Source: Poronia punctata (Eukaryota; Ascomycota; Sordariomycetes; Xylariales; Xylariaceae). From it: a stretch of DNA of 64,000 nt. This document shows, one piece after another, positions 1 through 11,300 of the stretch. The stretch is taken from NCBI GenBank assembly GCA_022579005.1, contig MU401463.1:124001-188000 (forward strand). Reading direction: 5' to 3'. Position numbers and translations under genes: made by a program. Numbering within the stretch: position 1 is the stretch's first letter; the number at the start of each line of letters is the position of its first letter. The notes under the pieces were generated by a model, which was given only the letters and a program-made list of their open reading frames with translations, did no database searches and was not told the origin of the DNA.

Positions 1-404
1 CTCCCTTAGTGGGGGTGCCCCAAAGTCGCGAACGCGCTGGCACCGCGAACCCCCGACCCTGCTAAGACACGCGACTCCTAGCAGTGTGAAAACCATTGAC
101 ACGGCCCTCTACTACAAACCTCTCAACCTGCAACTTGCAATTTGCAACTTGTACTCGTACACCCAAACTCCACCAGAAGCCACCACCGCCTTTTTTTCTT
201 TCAAAGGCATCACCGACAATATTCTGCCTCGGTCGGCAATCTGTATCAATCGTTTTGATTCCTGTTCTCTGAACCTACCCATGCGTTGGTGGGATATCAA
301 GTTGACCTTGACCTCACTTGCTTACTGATTGGACTGACTGACTGGTGCTGCTTTCCCTGCTATGCCTCTTCGATCCCTTTGATATATATCGGCTACCTGA
401 CATT
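1..404. other. Upstream region of the FHA gene
   Basis: No gene is visible. A copy of the TACTCGTA word that recurs in the intergenic DNA lies at 152-159. The reading frame of the next gene extends upstream to an ATG at 345, but those extra 20 residues are hydrophobic and not typical of the family, so this stretch is taken as promoter and 5' leader. Confidence 0.5.
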
Positions 405-2011
405 ATGAGTACCTCTCCCGTCAAGTCTGTCGAAAGGGCAGAAGATGGCGAGCCTTCTCTGCCGCCAATCCCCTCTTTCAGCACTTCGGGTTCCCTAGGG
501 GTGAAGCGTCCTGCTCCTTCTTTGCTGCCACCTTTTGAACTGTCCTCCTCGCCGGGGTTCCCCAGACCCATGAAACGCCACGCTCGCGAGGATCTGCGAA
601 TGTCGAACCCCTTTCACAAATACCCCACGCCCATTCCAACTTCCAGCACGGGAATCCTCTCTTCGTCGCCCCCTCGACTCCAACAAGGCAGACCTAGCCA
701 CGCTAGTCTGGGTGGTGTATTGTCCACGGTCTCCGAACGTGCACCCTTGTCTGATGTCCCGTCTCTCTACCTCAACGAAAACGGCGAGCCTCTCTGTATG
801 GGTCGATCTAGCAACTCTTCTCATCATCAGCTCTCGGCGAATCGGCTCATCTCGCGTATTCATGTCAAGGCCCGATATATTCCTGCAGAATCGCCTCTCG
901 AGAACCCCCAGGTTGAAATTGAATGCAATGGATGGAATGGACTGAAGTTACACTGTCAGGGCAAAACTTGGGATTTGGGCAAGGGTGACACTTTCTCGTC
1001 AGAGACTGAAAATGCCGACATTATGATAGATGTGCAAGACGCAAGGGTCATGGTGCACTGGCCTAAGAAGGAATCCAGCGACCCCCTTACCGCCTTGTCT
1101 GACTCTTCATGGGACGACTCGCCTCGATCATTAGCACGTGCGTCCGGCTCTGCCCTAGACTTGTTGCCATCGAGCCCCCTGAGGCGTCATGCACGTCTTC
1201 AATCTCCGGAGTCCCCCACGCCAGCCAATAAATCGACCGGTTCTGCCAGCTTGGGTGACATGCTAGCGCATGAAAACACAGACGATTCGGTCGAGATATA
1301 CGAAGATGCAAGCGCTGATGAGCAAGAACTGCCACCGGCTGGCCCCAATGTTGACGAATCTTTTGCCCAGACCGAGCTGAACGCTAGCTTCTCTAGCGAT
1401 CTGAGCGATCTAGACGAGGAGAACGACCCTGATGAAGAGAATGATCCCATCATACACTCTTTTGGACCATTTGGTGCCAATCTTTCCAGCCGCCTCGCAG
1501 CCTTTACTGCTGTTTCGCCGAAGCAACCATCTCGGCCAGAACCAGATCATGCCACGGCGAAGCCATCGCCCGAACCAGAGGAGCTTGTTGATCCCAGTGT
1601 CGACGTACCGGCTATCACCAATCATGTGGTCAACCAGTTGGCCTTCTCTCGGCTCTCCTCCACTCCACTGACGACCATCATGAACAACCTTCCCGCAGAT
1701 GAGAAGAAAGACTTGTCCAAGTCGGCGTTACGCCATATCATAGAGTCAACAAATTGCATAGGTGTCATCACGCGGCAAGGGAAGGATGCTGCCGGAAAAC
1801 CACTGGAAAGCGAATATTATTACATCCCGGAATATGATACAGATGATTCGCGCCGCATTGCTGTGACCGATGGCTTGCGTAAGCCCAGCCTACGGGCTTG
1901 CAGAAAACAACACAAGGTACTTACCCCATGTTTATCCCGTGAAGTCTGATCCGACATGTTTTAATTAACACTTTGTAGCAATATTACTGGAAACGACCAA
2001 GAACGCCATGA
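405..2011 (+). CDS. FHA-domain nuclear protein, Tos4/Plm2-like
   Basis: The exons are 405-1916 and 1979-2011; the intron 1917-1978 is GT..TAG and in phase 0. The product is 514 aa. The start at 405 is preferred to an in-frame ATG at 345. Residues about 128-218 form a forkhead-associated phosphothreonine-binding fold, with the hallmark GRSS at 133-136 and SRIH at 150-153. The N-terminus and middle are Ser/Pro-rich and acidic, as in disordered nuclear regulators. The C-terminal block (GVITRQGKDAAG, then ESEYYY) ends in KQYYWKRPRTP, which is only complete after splicing. The domain layout resembles yeast Tos4/Plm2, which are cell-cycle and DNA-damage-linked chromatin proteins. That orthology is inferred from architecture alone; the FHA call itself is firm. 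Confidence 0.85.
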
Positions 2012-3320
2012 TTTCCATATCTCAATGGCTTCCGAGTGTAAAGGCGGTGGGGGAATGTCGGTCTCTTCTTAAAAATCGCGGAAGGTAGAGCGATTTGCGC
2101 AATACCCCATTTGATTCGCATTGTTTGGCGCATGCATAGCTCCAGGCGTTTGTTGGCACTGTTTTTTTCGAGGCGTGTATGGCTGCTATAGTTTTCCAGC
2201 CGGTTGGGCCTTTTTCTTCTTCACCTGCCCCCTGGGCGATGTCTCAAGACTGCCCAGAGCGTGGTTCAGGCGTACTCGCGATTTGCCAGTGTACTGTATA
2301 CTGTGGAGGAGAGAGCGAGGGATATACCAAAGCTGCGCATGTTTAGAACCGTAGGAAGCGTTCTGATGAATGGAGAAAAGTTGCTACAGTGTAATCCCTA
2401 GAGGTAGACTGGTAGACTGTAGTACATGAAGGCGTATTAATCGATTTGATTAATTTGATTTTAATATCAAGGGACCATAGGTTGCAGTTTGGAGTGTTAA
2501 ACAACATCGAGATAGATATGCGCTGCATGAGGAGTCCAGTGAAGTCTAGACCGCTGCGTCATCGTTCTTTGCCACGCCAACCCCTTATCGGTAGCACTTA
2601 CCCCGCAGTCTCAACACCCACATCGAAGGTCTACCCCTCATTCTTGCGCTAGTTTGGGAGCTTGGGGATGGTCAATCGCTTGCACGTACTCGTATCTATC
2701 ATAGGGCGAATCTCGATCGACACTGCGCGTAAGGAATCTAGGTACGCGTACACTGTCAATAAAGTCTTGATGAAGCACACACACCAGAATTATACTGTAG
2801 ATAAAGGCAAGCAATCGACACTGGGCTCGTAACCAATTGAAATCATAGGTTTCCCAAGCTTATCCGTGGGAACTCACCTCGATTATATGTAACCTATATT
2901 AACTGTGATATCATTTTATCTTGTGTTTCTTCGTCATAACGCGTCTGGTGCGATGTACATACATAATCTATTGATAGATTCCTCTTGCAGAAATGGGAGA
3001 AGGAAGGAGAGGGGGAGAATTGATTTGATTTTTTGGAAGGCTGGAAGGGGCTTTCGAAAGTGTGTTTAGATGGAAACTTCAAATATATAAGTCACGTATC
3101 TTCTTCGGTCTTTGGATTGAGGGTTTCTTGTTCCTGTTCCTGTTAACCTATATTTATTTTCTTACCTTGCGTATAAAACGAGACAAACAAACAAACAACT
3201 ACATCAATACCTATATTAATCTTACCGGGATACTAGTCTGATTACCCCCTTCCCACGAGAATCCAAAAGCACTTTAGAAGATAAAAAGTGCAATCCGACA
3301 AACCAAAACAAAAATCAAAA
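2012..3320. other. Intergenic, no gene seen
   Basis: No coding stretch with family features or codon bias is visible. It holds one TACTCGTA copy at 2687-2694 and an A-rich leader (about 3180-3320, runs of ACAAAC and CAAAA) just before the small gene at 3321, typical of a fungal 5' untranslated region. Confidence 0.4.
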
Positions 3321-3620
3321 ATGTCCACCACCACAACAACAACAAACCAAACCCCACCAAACCAACGACCCCTCCCAAAACCAACCCTCTCTACCCTCGA
3401 GCTTCCCGAAACCTGCTGCTGCAGCTCCTCATCATCATCATCATCATCGCCCAAGAACCGACACGCAGCTGATGCCGAAAAAGCCATGTCGGAATGGAAG
3501 CCCGAAGAGAGAAGACAGAGTTATCATCGGGAAGATTTGAAACACGAGCTTACTTTGAGGATGACGACGGGCGATGGAGCTGGGGATAATGATTCTTTGA
3601 TGGGCTTTAGTGAGGCTTGA
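3321..3620 (+). CDS. Small conserved-looking hypothetical protein
   Basis: A 99-aa single-exon protein. The ATG at 3321 sits in a good context (caaaaATGtc); an ATG at 3288 in the same frame is less likely. The N-terminus is Thr/Pro-rich and low complexity, with a run of nine serines from a TCA repeat. The C-terminal half (DAEKAMSEWKPEERRQSYH, REDLKHELTLRM, GFSEA at the end) resembles, from memory, a family of small fungal proteins with a RRQS-x-ED-KHE motif that follows a low-complexity head. The function is unknown. No signal peptide or membrane segment is present. The recall of the family is not verified. Confidence 0.6.
   Translation: MSTTTTTTNQTPPNQRPLPKPTLSTLELPETCCCSSSSSSSSSPKNRHAADAEKAMSEWKPEERRQSYHREDLKHELTLRMTTGDGAGDNDSLMGFSEA
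3429..3449 (+). repeat. TCA trinucleotide repeat (poly-Ser)
   Basis: Six TCA codons followed by TCG, in frame inside the small protein gene, encode most of its nine-serine run. This is a likely length-variable microsatellite in coding sequence. Confidence 0.8.
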
Positions 3621-4170
3621 GAGATGGATTTTCAGGGAAGGGAAGGGAAGGGGGGGATGTACGTACGATACACGAAAGGTGGAACATGGAACTACCTAAT
3701 AAGCACCTACCTATATGGACGGTTAATGGGGGGAAAGGCGTAAAGGGAGCGACGGCTACACGAAAAGGAAAACCTAAAATTGGCACGGTGTAATCATGGT
3801 TGGGTTCTAGGTTGGCATTGCGGGAGCGTTTTACGAGGGTTATGGACTTAAAAAAGCAGAATTGAGACTGAAATATTTTAACCATCGCATGCAATCACAA
3901 GTACTTAATATGGGATACATGATAAGTTATGCCACGGGATAGAGTGCATCGCGTATTGATCTCAGAGAGAGTGACAAGTAGGTGCCTAACAGCCATGTAA
4001 GCTGACTAATAATATACAGAGTAGGAGAGATATATTCAACGCTGTGAAAAAGAATGGAAGCACATAAATTGGTTAGACCGATTCGGCGCCATGTTATACC
4101 CTGAACCCCAAAAATGCCAGACTCCCAGCCAGTGATAAGCCCGATATCAACCTCCCAAAAAACGGGCAAG
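3621..4170. other. Convergent 3' intergenic region
   Basis: Spacer between the stops of the small protein (+) and the mitochondrial-type protein (-). It begins with a G-rich run (about 3636-3658). No gene, tRNA or clear repeat was recognised. Confidence 0.4.
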
Positions 4171-6894
4171 TTAAAAGCCGGTTGGCCCCGTCCCGTCCAC
4201 TCCACCCGTGGAGAAATATTCGGCTATAACTGTGAGGGCATAAGAAACACCCGCAACCCAAACTCCTCCGATGAGCACCCTCTTTCCGGCACTCGCTTTC
4301 GACCTCTTGTTCCTCCGCCCGCTTGAAGATGTCTTCTGTCCACTAAACACGTGCTCTTCTCTACGCACGTTGGTGTTCGACTGAAATGTGGGCTCTGTCG
4401 AATCTTCTTCCACTCGTGGAATATCGTAGTTGACGAATCCTGTTGGGGAGACGAACGCTGCAGCGTTAGGCAGTGCTGCTGGGCGTCCCATCATATCGAT
4501 GGGATTTACGGGCGGGCCGTTGCTCTTTTCTGCTGCTTTGGCCGGTCGTACTTGACGGAAAACTAGGATATTGCCACTCCCAGCAACCATTTCGAAACCC
4601 TCATCCCGCAAAAGTGCAAAGTGTGGTAAGAACTTCGTCGGGTTGGAAAGTCGGGGCAAAACGTCCGTGGGCGTCAATGGTGATGCCTGATCGGGTATCG
4701 ACGAGACTGTCTCTGCGACGGTGACGGCCTGCATATCCGGATCGTAAGCCAGTATTTTATAGAGGGTTGGCTCGGCAGGTTCAGTATTTTCCTGATGCTG
4801 CTTCTTTTCTTGCGGCGCCGGTGGAGGCACCCCGTCGATTTCAGGGTCTCGCTCATAAAACGCCCCTGTTGAGGACTCCGATTCAACCGCCTGTTTTTCG
4901 TTTCCTTTGCTTTGTTTCAACGTCGTAGAGGTTGCCGATACTTGCCCGGGCTCACTTCCATAAGTTCTCGTGTAAAGTGGCATCGTATGCCTCCCCCCGC
5001 ATTCCTCGACGAATGACGTTTCTAGTCCTTGGGGTTCCTTGGAATATAGGTCGGCCCCAAAAGCACGATTCGGACGCTGGCAAGTGATAGCCGATGCACG
5101 ACGGTTTAGAGCCGGTTCGAGCTTGAAGTTGGTAGGCCGTCGGGCAGATGCTGGCTCGAAATTCTGTTTTCCTTCCTCTTGGGCAGCGTAGGCTGGGTGT
5201 TCTAGCTGACTAGGTCGATCTCTTCGGGGCAGCAACCCACTCTCGTGGATATTCCAACTCTCTTGGAACTCACTGGGAAAGTCCCTAGCGAAATTACCAG
5301 TAATGGGTGGCGGTATGCTTGCGGCACGCTCCTTGTTTGGGCCCTGCCGGCCTTCGCGTAGGCTGCGGTTGACCTCGCGGTCTATCTCATCGGAAATTTT
5401 ACCGAGATGTTCCACATCTCGGGCTAACTCCGCACGACTCCTTAACCTATCCCGTGGCAACCGGCCGACATCAACTTTACTACCAGCTGGGCCATGCCGG
5501 GAGAAAAGATGCCCTTCCGGAAGCTCCATCTTTGGAAGCTTACCAGATACAGTAGAGAGAGGTTGGGTTATGGAGCCTAGAGCATCCTCATTTTGTGCCT
5601 TTGTGTCATATTCCTCGAGACACTTCCTGGTGATGTCTTGTTCCAAAGCGTTCTCTGGAACAAAGTCCTGGAATGATAGAGTCTGATACCGTCCAAGGTC
5701 CTCTTCTTTCTGCGATGTTTGATCATCGTTCTTGATCTCGTCAAAGGCAGAAGGCCGGTATTTATCCAAATCATTTGGCTCTTTGGAAGAGCCGTGTTCA
5801 TGTATATACTCGTTCGGGACATGCGATCCATATTTCCCCAATTCGCTCTCTAGTCGACTTGATTCTAGGATGCGCCGAGAAGAGGCATTATCATGACCAC
5901 TGGGGACATCTTCCGAATTAGGCGCCACCTGGCGGCCCGATTTCTTTGTAACGGGGCTAGTAGCTTGAGGCTCGTGGACATCCTCAGCTTCTTCGATAGG
6001 ATCATCTAATGGCAGGTGGTTCAAAGCATACTCTCCGCTTTTCAAATCCGAGTTGTTAAGCGAGTAATGGGAAGCCTCCGTTTGGGATGACGATTTGGTG
6101 GATTCCACCTTACTAGTAGTGGACCAGTCGTCGAAGTTGGATTCGGCATACTTGCTGAGCTCAGAAGCCGGGGGCACACCGTTTGAACGGATGGCGGGAG
6201 ATTCTTGCGAAGTAGACTGGAACCCGGATACATTGAGGTCTTGAGGTAGCGAATCGAGGCTAAGTTCAATGAAATCTGGGTCATTTTTAGGCACCTTCCG
6301 GTTCGTGATGGGGTCGATAATGTAGTCCGTCTCTACCGTGGGATCCTGTGCGAGTGTGCCCTTTTCCTGTGGTTTCACGTTTTTTCTTTGGCCGCTTGTT
6401 CTGCTTGAAGACTCCACGTTCGCTGGGGTCTTCCATGGTCGCTCGCCCGCCGTCCGGTATAACTCCTGTGCCCTGGGGCCGGCATCGTTAGGTCTTGCAT
6501 TGGACGAGGAGGCTTTACCCGAATGGCAACGGATGTGAGCGTTGTGTTTGCCCAGATTGTCATGATGGGTTAACAGCGAAGTTATCGTGGAAGCGGTCGA
6601 AGTCCAGAACTGCCCAACGCGTTTTTCGGCCCCGTCGAGCTTCTCGGCGAACGCAAAATCGTACAATGTGGCCCGCCGGTTGATGGAGTCGGCATATTTG
6701 TAGTACCTTTTACGGCGCCGTATTTGAAGGTGGGAGATCGATCCCTTGCAGGTCGGCCATGTAAAAAAGCGAAACGAGCGAGTTTGGAGGTGGTTGCGCC
6801 AGCGTAATACAGGTTCTCTATAGCCTGCGGGCCTTTTATTGGCCAAGCCGGACTTTTGGAGAGGCCGTGGCCTCGGAACGCTTCGAGCCAACAT
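4171..6894 (-). CDS. Large mitochondrial-type membrane-anchored repeat protein
   Basis: A single-exon 907-aa protein if it starts at 6894 (MLARSVPRPRP). The open frame continues upstream to an ATG at 7125, giving 984 aa, but the 6894 start opens directly into an Arg-rich, acid-poor segment of about 70 residues typical of a mitochondrial presequence. The long hydrophilic middle carries repeated short motifs of the form [DE]L[GDS][KR]Y (ELSKY, ELGKY, DLDKY, DLGRY), each followed by acidic sequence. The last 30 residues hold one hydrophobic segment (VLIGGVWVAGVSYALTVIA), a probable membrane anchor. The C-terminal third (TLYKILAYDPD, then FEMVAGSGNILVFRQV) is the most protein-like part. Similar fungal proteins are annotated only as serine/threonine-rich. 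The function is unknown; localisation is inferred. Confidence 0.75.
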   Translation of the reverse strand: MLARSVPRPRPLQKSGLANKRPAGYREPVLRWRNHLQTRSFRFFTWPTCKGSISHLQIRRRKRYYKYADSINRRATLYDFAFAEKLDGAEKRVGQFWTSTASTITSLLTHHDNLGKHNAHIRCHSGKASSSNARPNDAGPRAQELYRTAGERPWKTPANVESSSRTSGQRKNVKPQEKGTLAQDPTVETDYIIDPITNRKVPKNDPDFIELSLDSLPQDLNVSGFQSTSQESPAIRSNGVPPASELSKYAESNFDDWSTTSKVESTKSSSQTEASHYSLNNSDLKSGEYALNHLPLDDPIEEAEDVHEPQATSPVTKKSGRQVAPNSEDVPSGHDNASSRRILESSRLESELGKYGSHVPNEYIHEHGSSKEPNDLDKYRPSAFDEIKNDDQTSQKEEDLGRYQTLSFQDFVPENALEQDITRKCLEEYDTKAQNEDALGSITQPLSTVSGKLPKMELPEGHLFSRHGPAGSKVDVGRLPRDRLRSRAELARDVEHLGKISDEIDREVNRSLREGRQGPNKERAASIPPPITGNFARDFPSEFQESWNIHESGLLPRRDRPSQLEHPAYAAQEEGKQNFEPASARRPTNFKLEPALNRRASAITCQRPNRAFGADLYSKEPQGLETSFVEECGGRHTMPLYTRTYGSEPGQVSATSTTLKQSKGNEKQAVESESSTGAFYERDPEIDGVPPPAPQEKKQHQENTEPAEPTLYKILAYDPDMQAVTVAETVSSIPDQASPLTPTDVLPRLSNPTKFLPHFALLRDEGFEMVAGSGNILVFRQVRPAKAAEKSNGPPVNPIDMMGRPAALPNAAAFVSPTGFVNYDIPRVEEDSTEPTFQSNTNVRREEHVFSGQKTSSSGRRNKRSKASAGKRVLIGGVWVAGVSYALTVIAEYFSTGGVDGTGPTGF

Positions 6895-8376
6895 CTCTAC
6901 CAACGTGGAACCCTCAATGCATATTCGATTACAGCACCTTTTTATTAGGATAAAACCCGAGATGCCGGAGAGTTTGGTGTCGCGCGGATACCGGCCTAAT
7001 TCACTGTTGCCTGAATCGAGTGCCTTGTAAAGTTTATAGTTAGGAATGACGTGGTCAAAGGAACGTAAAAGACTATATGATGTAAGAAGTTGATAACATC
7101 CAGAGTCGACCGCCAAGGATGACACGTTGAGAAGACAGGTGGTGTACTATCGAGGACTCGGCGGGACACAGCTAACGGAGTATGATCGGACGGAGGAGTA
7201 ACCTGAATAGACGGGTAGTTCCTTGTACCCGGTTGTTCGTAATGATATATATAGATGTAGGTGTACGTGCATATGTGTGTCGCTTGCAGGCTTAATGCTG
7301 CTCGTAGATGGAGCTATCTCCTCGGCAAGGTCCCAGCTCCCAGTCTAACATGTCACTTGCCACCGGCGAATCATTGGGCACAGCTGGAGGTTCGGGAGTC
7401 GGAATCCGGAAGGCCCGCAGAAGCGGAGACACACAAGTGACAAGATAGAGGTGATTGAACAGCTCTATTTCAACAGATATGAGGTGCTAAGATTACCGAA
7501 GGTGAGAGGAAGGTAATTAGGTAGACATCGTCATGTATGCACGTACGTAGACAGGTAGGTCTCGACTCCACCCCAGTTTGGGCGGGGAAATACCTTAGCT
7601 TTATGTCGTTGAGAGCTGAAACCCGGGTCGTTCCGGGCATTTGCGGGGTATAGGACTGAGACCCGCTTTAGACTACAGTGGGAACTTCCATGTCCGGAGT
7701 TTTTCGGTACACTGTATTTACAGACTCGTACATTACCTTTATCGCCAGGTAGTCCCTCGTAAGTAAGGTCTGATTATGGACAGAGATATGGATTAGAAGC
7801 GGCAGAGTATAATTGTAAATTCTTTGAGCGAGACAAGTTTGTCATCCGGCACGGAGCTTGCAAATGGTTGGGGCGCAAGTCTTGACACTTGGATAGGTAA
7901 GATTGCTTCAAAGTGTGTCTGTTTACAATATGTACGAGTACTTGTAAATAAATTTTAGTAGAAAAGGCCACCCACTCGTAGAAGTGTAGTGGCTTCATCG
8001 GAAGCCTACTATTTAAGGTTAGTGCGTTCTAGTCAAAAATGGTACGCTAAGAGAATCAACCCGCTACAAATGATGAGCGCAGCAGGGTAATCAAGACAAC
8101 CATAACATGCTAACTGAAACAGGTAGTATTATTGGTGCATCCCACTTCAAGACGTGAAATACCTATTACCCCACGGTGGGGCTCGCATTCGGTGGTGAAT
8201 CATATTCCGAGATTTTGCAACCAGTCCCAGTTCTGTGACCTACTGCGTATTTTGTTTATTTACGATTATCATCCCTACCTCTCAAGCCCATCGGAGGTAT
8301 TATTCTAGCTCTCAACAGACAAAAGTGCCAAAGAACAGACGTATATGTGCCCCATAGCCTCTCAATACGGGCACCT
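6895..8376. other. Divergent intergenic region, mito-type gene / LTN1
   Basis: About 1.5 kb between two divergently transcribed genes, so it should hold both promoters. The part 6895-7125 is open in frame with the leftward gene and could be extra N-terminus. A TACGAGTA copy is at 7933-7940. Scattered GTAGGTA words occur around 7530-7560. No other gene was seen. Confidence 0.4.
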
Positions 8377-11300
8377 ATGAGTCGGAAACCGGGCAAGGCT
8401 CGTGCCGCCAGTAGCAAGGCCATCTCGAGCTTTGGCGCAAACAGTTCCTTCGGTGGTTTCACTTCTACCACGAGCGGCGCCAACCTTTCCTATCTCGCCG
8501 AACCGCCCGATGTCTCCACTGTATCCGATGCGCATGTTGTCGTGTCCCTCAAAAACTTACAGAAGAAAGATGCTACGACCAAGGCGAAGGCGCTCGAAGA
8601 ATTGCTTGCTTACGTCCAGTCGCACCCTTACGAACAAGATGGAGGCACGGAGGAACCCATATTGGACGCTTGGGTAGGTCTACGGCATCCCCAATAAGTG
8701 GCCGCTTTGTTAACGTATACTAGGTCCAACTCTACCCCCGTGTGTCGATGGAGAACTCGAGGCGTGTTCGCGAACTCTCACACAACCTCCAATTCGCGCT
8801 TATGAAATCAGCCCGGAAACGAATGGAAAAGAGGCTACCCAAGGTTGTCGGCCCTTGGCTTGCAGGAACATTCGATCGAGACAGGGCCGTGTCAAGGGCC
8901 GCCACCGAAGGCCTTTCTTCCTTTCTCACAACACCCGAAAAGGTTACTCTGTTCTGGAAACGTTGCCAGGGGCAGATACTCAATTACGCCGACGATGCTA
9001 CCAAAGAAACAACAGATACGCTAAGCGACCGCCGGTCCACTAACGCTGATGATGCAGACGCGAAGTATCTTAGAGTCCTCGGTGGAAGTCTGGCGTTGGT
9101 CCTAAACCTGTTGCAACGGCTGGACGCCGCCGAAATCGAGAAGTGCATCGACAGTTACGACCAGTTTTTCGGAAACGACAAAGTTTGGGCCAGCTTGGTT
9201 GCCAATGATTCCGGTGTGAGGCGCCTGTCCGCTCAGTTGCTACTTGTATGCATCAAGAAGAGGCCAAGCCAAATCGAAGCCGATCTAGCTCGTATCAGCA
9301 GGGCACTTATTGCGGAGGGCCTCAAAAGCGACCAGGCTGGTTCCACTACCGATTATATCGATGCCTTGGTCACACTGACAGAGAAATATCCGACGGTATG
9401 GACTTCCGATTATAGAGGAAAGAAATCGCCAACTTCTCGGCTGAAGATCTTCCTCGAATCGGGTTCACAGCGCGGGCCGCCACATTATTGGACGAAGCTT
9501 ACCCAACTGCTTGCGGTTATTCCCAAAGGCATATTACCATCGGATGTCGATGGAGCCATAGAGGTATTGAGATCAATGAGGAATGGGGTCACAAGTCGCG
9601 ACGAACCCCGTGCCAACTCTGCCGATGCCTGGTCTTCGTACTTAGGCTTGGCAAGACACTTTTTGCAAACACTACCGTCTAACGAGGACCGGCTGAGACT
9701 ATCCAGTGAATGTATTTTTCCATTGACGAGACAATATCTGTTCCCATCTCCCGATACATCAGCTTGGGCGTCAGGAAGCCAGCTGCAAACACTTATTAGG
9801 GCGTATACCTCGACAACCACACTATCGTACGAAGACCTGGTTGAAGCTACGAAAGCTGAGTGGGATCAGCTAAGGGACGAACTCAAAACTCGTATCCGCA
9901 ATTCGCTACCAGAAACATCGAAAGACCATCAAAAATCGCAAAAGACGGTAGCCGAAGAAGGGGATAGATGGTTCTCTTTGGCTGGCAAAATCTTGGATGC
10001 GCATGAGAAGACGCGAGCCGGTGACCGACCAATCCCAGACATCCCAGCACAGCCATCCCTATCACTACTTCAGGAGAGTCTCAAGCTACTAGAGACCAGA
10101 AATTGGAAACCATACGGCGCAGCTCTTGTCCTGGAATCGGCCATCAAACAAGCGCCTCTACTTTTCCGGTCAACTTCCGCAACGCAGGAGGTAGTTGAAC
10201 ACATGAACCGCTCACTAGTTGAAGGTCGAGGGCAATTTCTATCTGCCTCAAGCGCACCTTACATTCTATCAGGCATTTCACTTCTCGGTCAGATTCCCGA
10301 GCAACGCGACAATTTCACCCGAATATGGAAGTCTGGTATTTCAGTGGTGATGGAGTGCCTCGAAAACGTAGAGGCGGCTTCTGCACTCACGAAACTCATT
10401 TCAAGCACCGAAACAGGCCACTTGGCATTGCAAGTACCTGAATTACAGACCGAGCTCATTCGTAGGTGTTTGATGTGCGCCGTTGGACAACCTGGTTCAA
10501 GCTGGGAACTCTTCAATAATGTCTTCACTTTCGGTGCCCTAAGTGATTCTGCATCGAGGAGGCTTACTATGGAGCTTACGGGCCGTATAATAACACCCTC
10601 TGGCCAGCCGAAGGAAGGGGTCATCCGGGGCCTACAAATTATCGGCGATAAGAAACCGGAGTTACTGGCCGAGGACGACGAAATTCACATGGCTTTGAGA
10701 ACGAAGTTGCTAAGTCTTTCGGAAGGAAGCGGAGACGACCATGGGGTTGCCATGTTGCACGCACTATTAGAGAACCCCTCTGGTGCAAGCTCGAAAACCA
10801 GCGTCCTCGTCCAGCAAAACATCAACAACGCAAGCTCAACCTCGCTTATGTAAGTACGCCCCGCTGCATTATTCCCAACGTTACTAAACTGTCTGCAGGG
10901 TCGACACTCTTGTCCGTCAAGCTATGCAAGTGCAAGGCGCGGACGCTAGTATGGATCTGTCCAGCTTGATCCCGGATACTGCGAAATGGAAAGAGCAGTT
11001 GTCTGTCTTCTTTCAGGAAGCCCCGAATTCATCATTGGCACTCACCAACGGGTTGGCAGGCTCGTGTTTCCTCACAACAGAGGAGAGCCGTCACTCGAAT
11101 ACTAGCTTGCCACGCGACGCCCGGGGATGCTCTATCCCAGGCCGCATGGCGGAATACACTGTCAAACTAATTTCATCCGGTTTCGATTTCAACAAACTGG
11201 ATGTGTCTATGAAGGTTGATGTCGTTGTTGCTTTAGGCCTGACGGCTGAGCTAGCAGCGGATCAACTCACTCTGATGAGTAAAAATAGCATATGGGGTGC

